Source: an uncultured Mycoplasma sp. (GTDB taxonomy: Bacteria; Bacillota_I; Bacilli_A; Mycoplasmatales; Metamycoplasmataceae). Taken from it: 64,000 nt of DNA. Shown here in pieces: positions 1 to 10,250 of this stretch; position 1 is the stretch's first letter, and each line of letters opens with the position of its first letter. The DNA is taken from positions 1 through 64,000 of the forward strand of contig CAMRAC010000005.1 of the NCBI GenBank assembly GCA_947039955.1, read 5' to 3'. The notes below the pieces were generated by a model. The model was not told where the DNA came from. It saw nothing but the letters and a program-made list of their open reading frames with translations, and ran no database searches. The position numbers were made by a program, and so were the translations under genes.

Positions 1-33
1 TTCAACATTATTGTCTTTTTGTTTTTTAGACAT
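1..33 (-). CDS. 5' end of a gene following arcC (probably arginine/ornithine antiporter)
   Basis: Only the first 11 codons lie in the window (M-S-K-K-Q-K-D-N-N-V-E). The ATG at 33-31 is preceded by a good ribosome binding site, GAAAGGAA, about 8 bases upstream, and lies about 20 bases after the arcC stop, so it is the fourth gene of the arginine deiminase operon. In other arc operons this slot commonly holds the arginine/ornithine exchanger, and a short polar lysine-rich N-terminus fits a transporter. Identity is inference from context only. Confidence 0.6.
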   Translation of the reverse strand, partial: MSKKQKDNNVE

Positions 34-53
34 ACTTAAATTCCTTTCATGAA

Positions 54-983
54 TTAATTTATAATTTTAGTTCCAGACAAACCATCTATTGCTTCTTTTA
101 CCTTATTTAAATCTGCAATAATCGAGATTCTTTTAGGGTCTTTTTTAACAAATTCAATAGCTGCTTGAACTTTTGGCAACATACTTCCAGGAGCAAATTG
201 ATTATCCTTAATGTGTTGCTCTAACTCTTTAACAGTCACTACATCAAGTGCCTTTTGATCAGGTTTGTTAAAGTTGATGAATATTTTTTCAACCGAAGTT
301 AAGATAATTAATATATCTGCATTAACTTTATCACTAATTTTAGATAGGGCAAAGTCTTTGTCAATAACTCCATCAACTCCTTTATAACCATCCTTTGTTT
401 TTATGGTAGGGATTCCTCCGCCACCACCTAATATAACACAAGCTCCACCTTCAACAGTTTTTTTGAAAGTTTCAATTCCTATAAAATCTATAGGTATTGG
501 GCTTGGAACAACCTTCCGGAATCCTCTTCCGGCATCTTCAATGATTACACTGTCAGGATTGTTAATTTCACAATCCTTCATCGTTTCATAAAAAGGTCCT
601 ACAGGCTTAGTTGGTTTTTCAAATGCTTTATCATTAACATCAACTATGGTTTGTGTTAAAAAATACACTACATCTTGATTAATATTAAATTTTATAAATT
701 CATTTTGTATGGCCGTCATTAAATGGAAACCAATGTAACCTTGGGACATAGCTCCGGATTCAGCAAATGGAACTAATGGAGTTTTATCATTAAATGATTT
801 TGCGTCAGAAAATGCGTTAAAAATCATTCCTACTTGGGGTCCGTTACCGTGCCCTACAATTACTTGATGACCATCCTTGATCAAGGACGCTATTTTTTTA
901 GCAGGTATCTTAACAAGTGCTTTTTGTTCTTCGGGGTTATTCCCTAAAGCGTTACCACCTAATGCAATTACTATTTTTGACAT
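54..983 (-). CDS. arcC: Carbamate kinase
   Basis: 309 residues, the usual family length. It catalyses the last step of the cytoplasmic arginine deiminase pathway: carbamoyl phosphate plus ADP gives ATP, ammonia and CO2. The N-terminus carries the amino-acid kinase glycine motif (IALGGNAL), followed by the GHGNGPQVG segment near residue 45 and a glycine-rich CVILGGGGGIP stretch near residue 180. No in-frame TGA. The start lies 3 bases after the argF stop with no clear Shine-Dalgarno, suggesting translational coupling. Third complete gene of the arcA-argF-arcC operon, whose products together ferment arginine for ATP. Confidence 0.97.
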   Translation of the reverse strand: MSKIVIALGGNALGNNPEEQKALVKIPAKKIASLIKDGHQVIVGHGNGPQVGMIFNAFSDAKSFNDKTPLVPFAESGAMSQGYIGFHLMTAIQNEFIKFNINQDVVYFLTQTIVDVNDKAFEKPTKPVGPFYETMKDCEINNPDSVIIEDAGRGFRKVVPSPIPIDFIGIETFKKTVEGGACVILGGGGGIPTIKTKDGYKGVDGVIDKDFALSKISDKVNADILIILTSVEKIFINFNKPDQKALDVVTVKELEQHIKDNQFAPGSMLPKVQAAIEFVKKDPKRISIIADLNKVKEAIDGLSGTKIIN

Positions 984-986
984 TTA

Positions 987-2015
987 TTAATAACCTATTG
1001 TAGAAAGCATAATTGCTTTAATTGAATGCATTCTATTTTCCGCTTGATCAAAAGCTTTATTGTATTTTGATTGGAACACTTCATCAGTAACTTCCATTGC
1101 TCCGTTTTTAACAAGAGGGTATTTTTTACCAAACTTAGAAGCGATATCTTTTGAGAACTCTGTATGATCATCATGGAAAGCAGGTAGACAATGTAAGAAT
1201 ATTACATTTTCTTTTGCTTTGTTTATCATTTTCATATCAACTTGGAAATCATGTAATTCACCAATTCTTGTATCAAATAATTCAAATGGTTCACCTAAAG
1301 ATACTCAAACGTCAGTATAGATAACATCTGCTCCCTCTGCAGCTTTCATTTTATCATCACTAAATGTTAAAGAACCACCATTTCTTTTGAATAGTTTTTC
1401 ACATTCATCAATAACGCTTTTTCTAACTTCAGAGTGATAGCTTTTTGGACCACATAAAGTTATGTGCATACCTGTAAAAGCAGCTCCAATTAACATTGAG
1501 TGTCCCATATTGTTTTTGATATCACCTATGAAAACAACTTTTTTATTTCTTAAATCACCTAGTTCTTCTTTCATAGTCATGAAATCAGCAATTATTTGAG
1601 TTGGATGTTCTTCATCAGTTAATCCATTTCAAACAGGTACTCCAGAGTATTTTACTAATGCATCAATATCAGATTGTGCAAAACCTCTAAATTCAATTCC
1701 ATCATAAAATCTTCCTAATACTTTAGCAGTATCTTCAATTGATTCTTTTTTACCAAAGTTAGATCCTTGAGGTCCGATGTAAGTTACACCAGCTCCTAGA
1801 TCTGCTCCAGCTGTTTCAAAAGCACAACGTGTTCTTGTAGAATCTTTTTGAAACATAATTGCAATATTTTTACCAGTGAATGGTCTGTTTGCAGTTTGTA
1901 ATCCTTGTTGTTTTGATTTCTTTAAATCTATCGATAAATCCAGTAAGTATTTCACTTCTTCTGTTTTGAAGTTTAATAGAGAATCTAAACTTCTTCCTTT
2001 TAAATTAATAGCCAT
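987..2015 (-). CDS. argF: Ornithine carbamoyltransferase (catabolic)
   Basis: 342 residues; two in-frame TGA codons (near 1627 and 1303) are read as Trp. It converts citrulline and phosphate into ornithine and carbamoyl phosphate, supplying ArcC. The carbamoyl-phosphate binding motif STRTR is at about residues 58-62, and the HCLPAFHD ornithine-domain motif is near residue 270. Length and motif order match full OTCases. It is the middle gene of the arc operon; with no arginine biosynthesis genes seen and arcA and arcC flanking, a catabolic role (arcB) is inferred. Confidence 0.96.
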
Positions 2016-2040
2016 ATTTTTTTCCTTTTCTTTCTTTAAA

Positions 2041-3252
<1,212 letters not shown>

Positions 3253-3327
3253 AATACACATCCTTCTTATAAATATAAGAATTACTTAACTTAAATATAA
3301 TGTTTTAATTTCTTATATTTACTTCTT

Positions 3328-3365
3328 AATTATACAACTATAAATTAATTATACAACTATAAATA
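3328..3365. repeat. Tandem 19-bp direct repeat upstream of arcA
   Basis: Two adjacent near-identical copies of AATTATACAACTATAAATT (3328-3346 and 3347-3365; they differ at the last base) lie between the arcA start and the rpmA terminator. Read on the minus strand, each copy contains TTGTATAAT, so the pair places a TTGTAT and a TATAAT 16 bases apart. This could be a duplicated promoter or a regulator site. The repeat is seen directly; its function is inference. Confidence 0.75.
3329..3356 (-). promoter_or_regulatory. Candidate promoter of the arcA operon
   Basis: On the minus strand a TTGTAT (-35-like, 3356-3351) and TATAAT (-10, 3334-3329) are separated by 16 bases, about 77 bases upstream of arcA. 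Both elements are supplied by the two copies of the 19-bp tandem repeat. A second A+T-rich -10-like element (TATATT) lies nearer the gene, so the real start site is uncertain. Confidence 0.35.
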
Positions 3366-3393
3366 AAAAAACAAAAAACCTCTTTTGAGGTTT
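3361..3393 (-). terminator. Rho-independent terminator of rplU-rpmA
   Basis: Minus-strand hairpin with stem AACCTC/GAGGTT and a four-base loop, followed by a T-rich run. It lies about 25 bases after the rpmA stop and separates this operon from the arc operon. Confidence 0.75.
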
Positions 3394-3416
3394 ATGTGTA
3401 TTAAGAATTAATCTTA

Positions 3417-3719
3417 TTACTTAACTTTTTTAACTGCTTGAAGTTTAATTTTTTTAGGAGTTACAATACGTTCTGGATAAACTGATACAATTTTCTTGTT
3501 TCTTTTATCTCCGTATTTAATATATCCATCAATCAATGCATATAATGTATCATCGTTTCCACGACCTACATTATCACCAGGGTGAATCTTTGTTCCTCTT
3601 TGTCTGAAAATGATTGATCCTGCGTTTCCGTATTGACCATCACTTAGTTTTCATCCAAGACGTCTTCCGGCAGAATCACGTCCATTCTTACTAGAACCAG
3701 CTGCTTTTGTCTTTGCCAT
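3417..3719 (-). CDS. rpmA: 50S ribosomal protein L27
   Basis: 100 residues, a component of the large subunit near the peptidyl transferase centre. The sequence begins [20 protein letters not shown] and continues with the diagnostic segments [10 protein letters not shown] and [10 protein letters not shown]. One TGA codes for Trp in GWKL. The N-terminus lacks the cleavable extension found in some Firmicutes. The gene starts 10 bases after the rplU stop. The ysxB gene that often lies between rplU and rpmA is absent. Confidence 0.96.
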
Positions 3720-3729
3720 ATTCTATCAC

Positions 3730-4029
3730 CTAACCTTTCATCTCAATTATTTTTACACGAGTATAAGGTTGACGATGACCAAGCTTTCTCTTGTGTGTTG
3801 ATTTAGCGTTGTGACGGTAAACTACAATTTTCTTGTGTTTCCCTTGTTTTTCAATAAGACCTGTAACAGTTGTGCTTGCTAAAAATGGTGCACCAATTTT
3901 ATCTCCCATAACTAGAACTTCATCAAAAATAACTTTATCTCCGGCTTCTCCTTCGATTTTTTCTATATAGATAATAGAATCTTTTTCTACAAGTAGTTGT
4001 TTACCACCAGTTTTAATTATTGCAATCAT
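3730..4029 (-). CDS. rplU: 50S ribosomal protein L21
   Basis: 99 residues, full length. It begins MIAIIKTGGKQ and ends with the typical basic segment containing KRKLGHRQPYT. It binds 23S rRNA. A ribosome binding site, AGGAGAA, lies just upstream of the ATG. First gene of the rplU-rpmA operon. Confidence 0.97.
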   Translation of the reverse strand: MIAIIKTGGKQLLVEKDSIIYIEKIEGEAGDKVIFDEVLVMGDKIGAPFLASTTVTGLIEKQGKHKKIVVYRHNAKSTHKRKLGHRQPYTRVKIIEMKG

Positions 4030-4100
4030 GCATTCTCCTAATTTTTAAATTCTCATCCTTGAGGTGATTTTCATCTTAATAACCTCTTTGGTATGGTTAC
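4030..4100 (-). promoter_or_regulatory. Possible structured 5' leader of rplU
   Basis: The minus-strand leader contains GAGGT and ACCTC that can pair around an A+T-rich loop (about 4060-4091), followed by a GGATGAGAATT stretch and the rplU ribosome binding site. L21 operons of Firmicutes often carry an autoregulatory leader; the match here is by position and the presence of a hairpin, not by a verified consensus. Confidence 0.3.
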
Positions 4101-4257
4101 AAAAAGTAACTTATAAAGTATTATACAAAAATAATTTTAAAACAAAACTATTTTATTCAAAAAATATCATTTCAGAATAGATTTCTTCTAATATATTTTA
4201 ACAAATTTAAAATAGAACAGCAATATTTTAAAATATAAGACAATGAGTTAAGTGTGT

Positions 4258-4289
4258 TTGTTATTTTATTCATACATTTAAGTTATAAT
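4258..4289 (+). promoter_or_regulatory. Promoter of the membrane-protein gene at 4315
   Basis: A perfect TATAAT (4284-4289) is preceded by TTGTTA (4258-4263) at a long 20-base spacing, in otherwise noncoding sequence 25 bases upstream of the GTG start. Confidence 0.5.
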
Positions 4290-4314
4290 TTTTGAATTAA
4301 CTTAAGGGGGTAAT

Positions 4315-5223
4315 GTGGGAATTTATTTAGGTATTTTTACAATATTCACCATTCTAACCATTATTTTCTTTAATAAGTTTTTCAATAAAATTTTTAACAA
4401 CTATTATATTATGGCTATTTCAGGAATAGTATTCTTCATTTACTTTTGAATTGTAAGATATCATGAAGATGTTACAAACCTCATCACTGGAAACTCATTT
4501 GTTAACGGAGAGTTCAATGGACAATTAGATAATAATAATAGCAATATTAAAATTTCAAAAGTTTTCCTATTGGACTTATGTCCTTTTGTGGCAATGTGCT
4601 TTTCTTTCTTATTAACTTTTGATAGAGAAAGAAATATTTTAAAAGTTATTTCACCACTTGCATTATTTGGAGGTTGTGTAACTATTTTCGGACAAATTAT
4701 GTGAGAAGATATTGGGAATCAAAATAACTTCCTGCCAATATCAAACGGATGAGATTTTATCTTTGGAAATGAAGCTTACTTTTCAATGCACTTTTATTCT
4801 ATAGCCATATCACTAATTTTATTAATGAATTCAAAAGGGTTTGGTTGAAAGGCATTAATTGGATCAGTCGCTTTCCCTCTAGGATATTTTTCATATATCC
4901 TTATTTTTACAACACAATTCGGCGTAACAAAAAATGCAACAGGGTTAGTTGTAGGAGATTGAGAGTATGGGCAATATCATGCGGTTTGAGAAATTTTTGG
5001 AAAACTACCTTTTCCATATGTAACCGTTGTTTGTTATAGTCTTGTTGCTGTATATATTTTTACAACTATCTTTTTAAGAAATGTTTTAATATTTGATAAT
5101 AAATGAAAGCATTCAGAGATGGTTGTATTTCCAAGAATTTCAATACTTATAAGAAGACAATTTAATAGGCTTAAACTATTTTTAAAGAAAAATATATCTA
5201 TCCCTATTTCAAAACTATTGTAA
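4315..5223 (+). CDS. Polytopic membrane protein of unknown function
   Basis: 302 residues, continuous when about seven TGA codons are read as Trp. A GTG start is chosen because a strong AAGGGGG lies 4 bases upstream and an in-frame stop precedes it; the overlapping ATG at 4313 is out of frame. At least seven hydrophobic segments are visible, with a polar NGEFNGQLDNNNSN loop near residue 70 and a basic C-terminus (RRQFNRLKLFLKK). It contains a conserved-looking HFYSIAIS helix. I do not recognise it with certainty; it resembles the uncharacterised mollicute membrane DUF families. It stands alone ahead of the glycosyltransferase cluster. Confidence 0.8.
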
Positions 5224-5361
5224 ACATAATAAGCAACTTTTTTTGTTATATATAATTCTCTAATTATTTGTTATTCTAAATTTTATAAATCAAGAAACAA
5301 ATGCAACGTTGTTTAAATTTATTACAAATTACAAAGAATTATCTTTGTTAATGTTAAAATA

Positions 5362-5718
5362 ATGTTTATGAAAACAAACAAAATTTTAACATTTTCAATA
5401 ATTGGAATAATCTTATCAATAATTTTATTTTCTTTATTTGTAACAATTGTAGCAGGAACAACCATATACTTATTAGATTCAGTTCAAGGATTTTGAATAC
5501 CAACATTAATTTCTTTATCTATTATTTTTGGCGTAAGTTTTGTTATTAATATTATTTTATACTCATTCATTATTTTAAATAAAAATGATTTAGTTAAAAA
5601 TACCGAAAATGAATTTAGCTTTTGAATAGCTTCATTTATTTTTTGAATATTGCCAGCACTTGCTTGATTTATTTTTATACTAATTTACAATAAGGAAAAA
5701 AATATAAATGCCATCTAA
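5362..5718 (+). CDS. Small membrane protein, first of a three-gene overlapping cluster
   Basis: 118 residues with four TGA-encoded Trp. Three to four transmembrane helices are evident (about residues 8-32, 43-70 and 85-108) separated by a short charged loop, NKNDLVKNTENEF. The start could equally be the ATG at 5368; no clear Shine-Dalgarno is visible. Its stop lies 11 bases inside the next gene, which implies coupled translation with the membrane protein at 5708 and the glycosyltransferase at 6087. No recognised family. Confidence 0.7.
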
Positions 5719-6094
5719 CAAAATTTCAAAAAAAGAGAATAAAAACTCTTGCATTTTCTTAATTGTAAATATTGGTCTATATACATCTATTTTAAATATA
5801 CTACTTTTTAGTTTTCTCTTTTTTGTTAGCATACAATTATTTATTGACCCGCTAAACTTCATTTTGTGAATAAGTATATTAGGAACTTTTATTATTATAT
5901 TATTGATATCAATAATAGTGATATTATTATTATTTTCTAAAATAATAATAAACAATGAATTGTTTATCAAAAAAAACCAAAAGCAAGAAAAAAAATATTT
6001 TATTGCAGCAATACTTTTCTTTTTTTTCAATAGTTTAATATCTTTTTCTATGTTTAAAAAATTATTAATCACCGAAGAGGAAGCATATGAGTAA
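5708..6094 (+). CDS. Small membrane protein, second of the cluster
   Basis: 128 residues; hydrophilic lysine-rich start, then helices around residues 17-40, 46-75 and 98-115, with a basic loop (KKNQKQEKK) between the last two. One TGA-encoded Trp. It overlaps the upstream gene by 11 bases and the downstream glycosyltransferase by 8 bases. An open frame on the opposite strand (5680-6120) covers the same stretch but has low-complexity content and no supporting context. Function unknown; likely partner of the anchored enzyme encoded next. Confidence 0.7.
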
Positions 6095-7682
6095 AATAAA
6101 ATCAAAATTTCTTGTTCCAACTATTTTATCCTTGGTAGCCGTTCCTTCGATTGCTCTATGTGGTTATGCCTTTTCACAGTTAATAATAGAAAAAGTAACA
6201 ACTTACCAAACAGATAACAAAATAGTTGGTTGAACAAGAGAAGATGAAGCAGCTAATCAAAATAGATATATACAAGATGCATTAGAAAAAGATGCTCATG
6301 AAAAAGCAAAAACAAACTCGGTATTATTTTATAAAATAACCAACATAGGTGTTATCATAAGATTTTCTTTTGTAGCACACATGATGAAAATATTAGAATT
6401 GAATCCCAATAAAATAATTAGAGTTGTATCAATAGACAAACTTGATTTAGATTATGATTATTTTAAACAATATCCAAATGTAGAATTTGAAATCATATCA
6501 GAAACTGATTTAGAAGCTACAGCAACTTATGCATTTAATTTAGATTATTTACAATTAATTTATGATGAATATGGAACAGATAAAAAAGTAGATGCCTATT
6601 TTGATGATACAACATATATGCATAAAATAGAGTTATATCTAAGAGGATTTAATAGTCCACTTGATAAATCAATCATATATAATGAATTTATTTTGTTAGG
6701 AAAATTAGAAAGTATAAACTTTTTTGCAGATGGTACAAAATCTGTAGAATACTTTACTCAATTTTTCAAACATGCCTTCCTACTTTCTAACAACTTATAT
6801 AATTCAACTGACAAAAACTATACCAATGCAAAACTTATTAGAGAAGATGTCAAAGCGGATAAGATGAGTCAAAGTGAATTTATAAAAAACAATAATGCTC
6901 TTTTATTTTTAACATCTTTTTTAACTATTGACTTTACTCAGCCAAATAAAAATAAATACTTTCTCCCAACAACGGATTTTATCCCTGAAATAAATAGACT
7001 AGAAGATAATGATAATTATAAAGATGGGGAAAATGATTTTTTCTCACCTTACAATTCACAAAACTTAAATATTATTTCTTTTATAAAAAACTTGGATCAA
7101 TTAGCTGTTAGAAAAATTTTAAAAATTGATAAAAGCTTTGATCCGGAATATTATATTAAACAAATGAATAATAATAAAAATTATATTTATTCAGGTGGAC
7201 CGATGTCTACTCAAGATAGGATAGATTCAAATATTCGAGTTCTTGTATCTATTAAAAATTATGCAAACAAACATCACCCAACTGAAAGTGATAAGATTAT
7301 TGTTTGATTCAAAGGACACCCTAGAGATAATGACATTTTAGAAAAACTAACAAGTAGACTTCAAGTTTTATATCCTGGAGATGATGGTTCTTGAATTAGA
7401 ATACTTGATAACAAAGTTCCTTTTGAATTTTATTCAGTTTATAATGTGTTCGATTCTGATCCAATAAATAACAAAGAAGTATTTTTATTTTCAACATATT
7501 CAACTTTAGTTATGATGATGTATGCAAACGGACAAGAAAGTGATATTTCAAAAATAATTATTTACCCAACCCCAGTTTATTCAATAGAAAAAATAAGAGC
7601 TTTGTATGGATATGATTCTAAAATATTTTCTAAAAATAAAATGATCACTTTAGAAGATTTTGAAAAAGAAAATTCACAATAA
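6087..7682 (+). CDS. Membrane-anchored GT80-type sialyltransferase-like glycosyltransferase
   Basis: 531 residues, two TGA-encoded Trp. A basic N-terminus (MSKIKSKF) and one hydrophobic helix (about 8-30) predict an N-in, C-out anchor; the lone Cys25 lacks a canonical lipobox. The rest aligns by eye with the Pasteurella PM0188/PmST1 family (GT80): an FFADGT segment at 212-217 in place of the acceptor-side Asp-Asp-Gly motif, a YSGGP segment near 370 where GT80 has FTGTT, the WFKGHPRD motif at 407-414 with the CMP-binding His411, a Ser-rich FSTYST at 468-473 in place of the family's SS pair, and a similar C-terminal tail. In GT80 the substrate is CMP-sialic acid. The first Asp of Asp-Asp-Gly is Ala here. 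Family assignment is by motif memory, without a database search. Confidence 0.65.
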
Positions 7683-7760
7683 ATTTCCTATATTATATTT
7701 TCAGTATCTTCTATATTAATTAGAAGGATATGAATAAAATATATAACTTCATTTTAAGTA

Positions 7761-7766
7761 TATAAT
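7761..7766 (+). promoter_or_regulatory. -10 element of a leaderless truB transcript
   Basis: A perfect TATAAT ends exactly seven bases before the truB ATG (7774), so initiation would fall at or next to the start codon. There is no Shine-Dalgarno in between. Confidence 0.6.
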
Positions 7767-7773
7767 TCATAAT

Positions 7774-8601
7774 ATGTTTAAACTAATTTATAAAGAAAAA
7801 GGAATCTCAAGCTTCAAAGCTATTTCTAATTTTTCTAGAGAAAATGGAATTAAGAAAATTGGACACACTGGAACACTTGACCCATTAGCTACAGGTTTGT
7901 TATTGGTGGCTACAGATGATGATACCAAGTTGATTGAATACATCACTAATAAAAACAAGACATATATAGCTGAAGCTACATTTAATGTTGAAACTGATTC
8001 TTATGACGGAGAAGGAAAAGTTGTTAAGACATATGACAAAGTTATAACATTGGAAATGATTGAAAATATCATTCCTAATTTCTTAGGAAAAATAAGTCAA
8101 GTACCACCTATTTTTTCGGCAAAAAAAGTTAATGGAAAAAGAGCTTATGAATTAGCAAGAAATAACAAGGAAGTTGTATTGAGTGCTTCTGAAGTAGAAA
8201 TTTATAATTTAAATATTATTTCTTACCAAGATAATAAATTAACATTTGAAGTAAGCGTTTCAAATGGAACTTACATTAGATCACTAATTCATGATATGGG
8301 TAAAGCGCTTGAGTCAGGTGCGTTCATGTCAGAATTGGAAAGAACTAAAGTTCATGGGTTGGATAAAAGTAATATAGATATAGATTTTAGAACATTGATT
8401 GATTTACCTTTCATTGAAGTGGATGAAGATATTATTGGTAGATTATTAAACGGAAAACCAACAACTATAAGAAAAAAGAATAACAAGTATGGAATTATTT
8501 CTAAAACTAAAAATGATATTATTGGTATTATTGAAATAGCAAACAATGAAGTTGTTAATCGAAAAATATTTGGTAACAAGTTAGGAAAAAATAATGTATA
8601 A
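7774..8601 (+). CDS. truB: tRNA pseudouridine-55 synthase
   Basis: 275 residues. It isomerises U55 in the T loop of tRNAs. The catalytic segment KIGHTGTLDPLATGLL (about residues 27-42) carries the nucleophilic Asp, and a later VSNGTYIRSLIHDMG motif is typical of TruB. The C-terminal region is short compared with E. coli TruB, as is usual in small genomes. Translation seems leaderless (see 7761). It overlaps the downstream HAD gene by 8 bases, and truB-HAD-ribF-rpsO looks like one transcription unit. Confidence 0.95.
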   Translation: MFKLIYKEKGISSFKAISNFSRENGIKKIGHTGTLDPLATGLLLVATDDDTKLIEYITNKNKTYIAEATFNVETDSYDGEGKVVKTYDKVITLEMIENIIPNFLGKISQVPPIFSAKKVNGKRAYELARNNKEVVLSASEVEIYNLNIISYQDNKLTFEVSVSNGTYIRSLIHDMGKALESGAFMSELERTKVHGLDKSNIDIDFRTLIDLPFIEVDEDIIGRLLNGKPTTIRKKNNKYGIISKTKNDIIGIIEIANNEVVNRKIFGNKLGKNNV

Positions 8602-9412
8602 AATGGTAGTCTTTGATATTGATGGAACTTTGATGAAATATAAGGATGTTCGTCCAACTTTTGATGACAATGTTTTAGAAACATTTCGTCTATTAAAAGA
8701 AAATGGTTATATTGTTGTTTTAGCAACTGGTAGAGATCATGTTTCGATAGGTGAATTGCATTTATCTAAAAATGTTGATTACTTCATTGGAGCAAACGGT
8801 TCTTTTATATACGATACTAAATTAGCGGAAAATATTTGAAACACAAAACTTTCTTTAAGTGATTTTGCATCTTATAAAAAAGATATCCTAGACAAACATG
8901 ATGAAGAAATAAATAATATTATTTTGAGTGATGATAAAAATGTTTATGTTTATTCTTATGACCAAATTAAAGAGCATTGATTTTGAAAAGATTTCTCAAG
9001 CAAATTTAAACCTTTTGATTTACATACAACTGAAATGAATTTAGATCATTTTCACTTAATTACCATTAATTGTTTAGATAAAAATTTAATTAATATTTCA
9101 CAAGATTACTTTAACAAAACTAATTCATCATTAGCTATTCAAGCTTTTTGAAATAACGGATTTTTTGTTTCTGAAAAATATTTGAATAAAGCAAAAACTA
9201 TGGAAAGATTAACTCATAGTTTAGGTTTAACAATTGATCAAGTGATTGCGTTTGGAGATGGTGAAAATGACCTTCAAATGATTGAACTTGCTGGTATGGG
9301 AATTGCTATGGAAAATGGTATTGACCAACTAAAAGAAATTGCAAATGATGTTGCAAAAAGTGTTACGGAAAATGGAACTTACCATAAACTTAAGGAACTA
9401 GGACTTATTTAA
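8594..9412 (+). CDS. Cof-type HAD-superfamily phosphatase
   Basis: 272 residues with several TGA-encoded Trp. Motif I DIDGT (Asp8 and Asp10, nucleophile and general acid), motif II LATGRD near residue 45, and motif IV GDGENDLQM (221-229) are all intact, so it should be an active Mg-dependent phosphatase. The large cap between motifs II and III marks the Cof/YidA subfamily, which acts on sugar phosphates or flavin precursors. Being placed between truB and ribF raises the possibility of a flavin-pathway phosphatase, but that is inference. Confidence 0.88.
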
Positions 9413-9413
9413 A

Positions 9414-10250
9414 ATGGACATTTATAATTTCAATTATAAGATTGAAGATATTACAGATATACTTGAAGACACAACTCTTATGATTGGAAAGTTTAATGTT
9501 TTTCATAAAGGTCATCAAGAACTATTCAACAAAGCAAAGGAAGTGTCTGGAAGTAATAAAATTGGAATTACTTTATTTAATTTTCCAGAACAAGAGATCA
9601 TAACAACCAAAGAAAATAGATTAAGTAACTTATCAGAAATTGGATTTGACTTTGTTTTGCTAATTGATTTTAATTTTGATTTCAAGTCTTTGAAGGCTAA
9701 TGAATTTATTGATCACGTGGTTAAAAAGTATAAAATAAAAAACTTTGTAGTTGGTGAAGAATTTAGATTTGGCGCTAATAGAATGTGAGGAGCAATTGAT
9801 TTAAAAAAATATTTTGAAAACACATTTATATGTGAAACAAAGAAAATCAATAAAATCAAAGTATCAGCAACATCAATCAAAGAAATGATTGTAACTGGAG
9901 AAATAAAATTAATCAATGAAATATTGATGACAACATATAACCCAGTTATTGAATATAAAGAAGGTCAAGTTATATGACTCAAAAATTTAATAAAACCTCA
10001 TAGTGGTGTTTATTTTATCAAAATGGAAATCGATGGTTATTGATATCATGGTTTGTTAATGCTATCAATAAAAGAAGATGATAAATTAACTTTATTGAAT
10101 TATGATTCTGATTTTATAGATGATATTTACAATATTCAAGTAATTGAAGAATCAAGAATAATAATTAATTCAAGGTTTGATAAGATTAGTGAAGAAGACA
10201 AAAAAAATTGTCTTGAATTTTTTTACCATTTGCAAAAAAACAATATATAA
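9414..10250 (+). CDS. ribF: FAD synthetase / riboflavin kinase (divergent)
   Basis: 278 residues. The N-terminal nucleotidyltransferase half has a GKFNVFHKGH motif (about 25-34), corresponding to the usual GxFDGxHxGH, and a SATSIKEMI segment in place of ISSTxIRxxI; these bind ATP for FAD formation from FMN. The C-terminal half shows only weak riboflavin-kinase similarity (HSGVYFIKMEIDGYWYHG) and lacks the expected GDGRGRxLGFPTAN stretch, so kinase activity is doubtful. It starts one base after the HAD stop and precedes rpsO, the common truB-ribF-rpsO order. Confidence 0.85.

Noticed and set aside
987-2015. argF, arcA and other genes as pseudogenes broken by stops
   Set aside because: All breaks are TGA at Trp positions and disappear under genetic code 4.
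5680-6120. 146-residue open frame on the minus strand opposite the small membrane proteins
   Set aside because: Low-complexity Ile/Asn/Phe content. The plus-strand frames overlap neatly with their neighbours and are hydrophobic membrane proteins, so this is a shadow.
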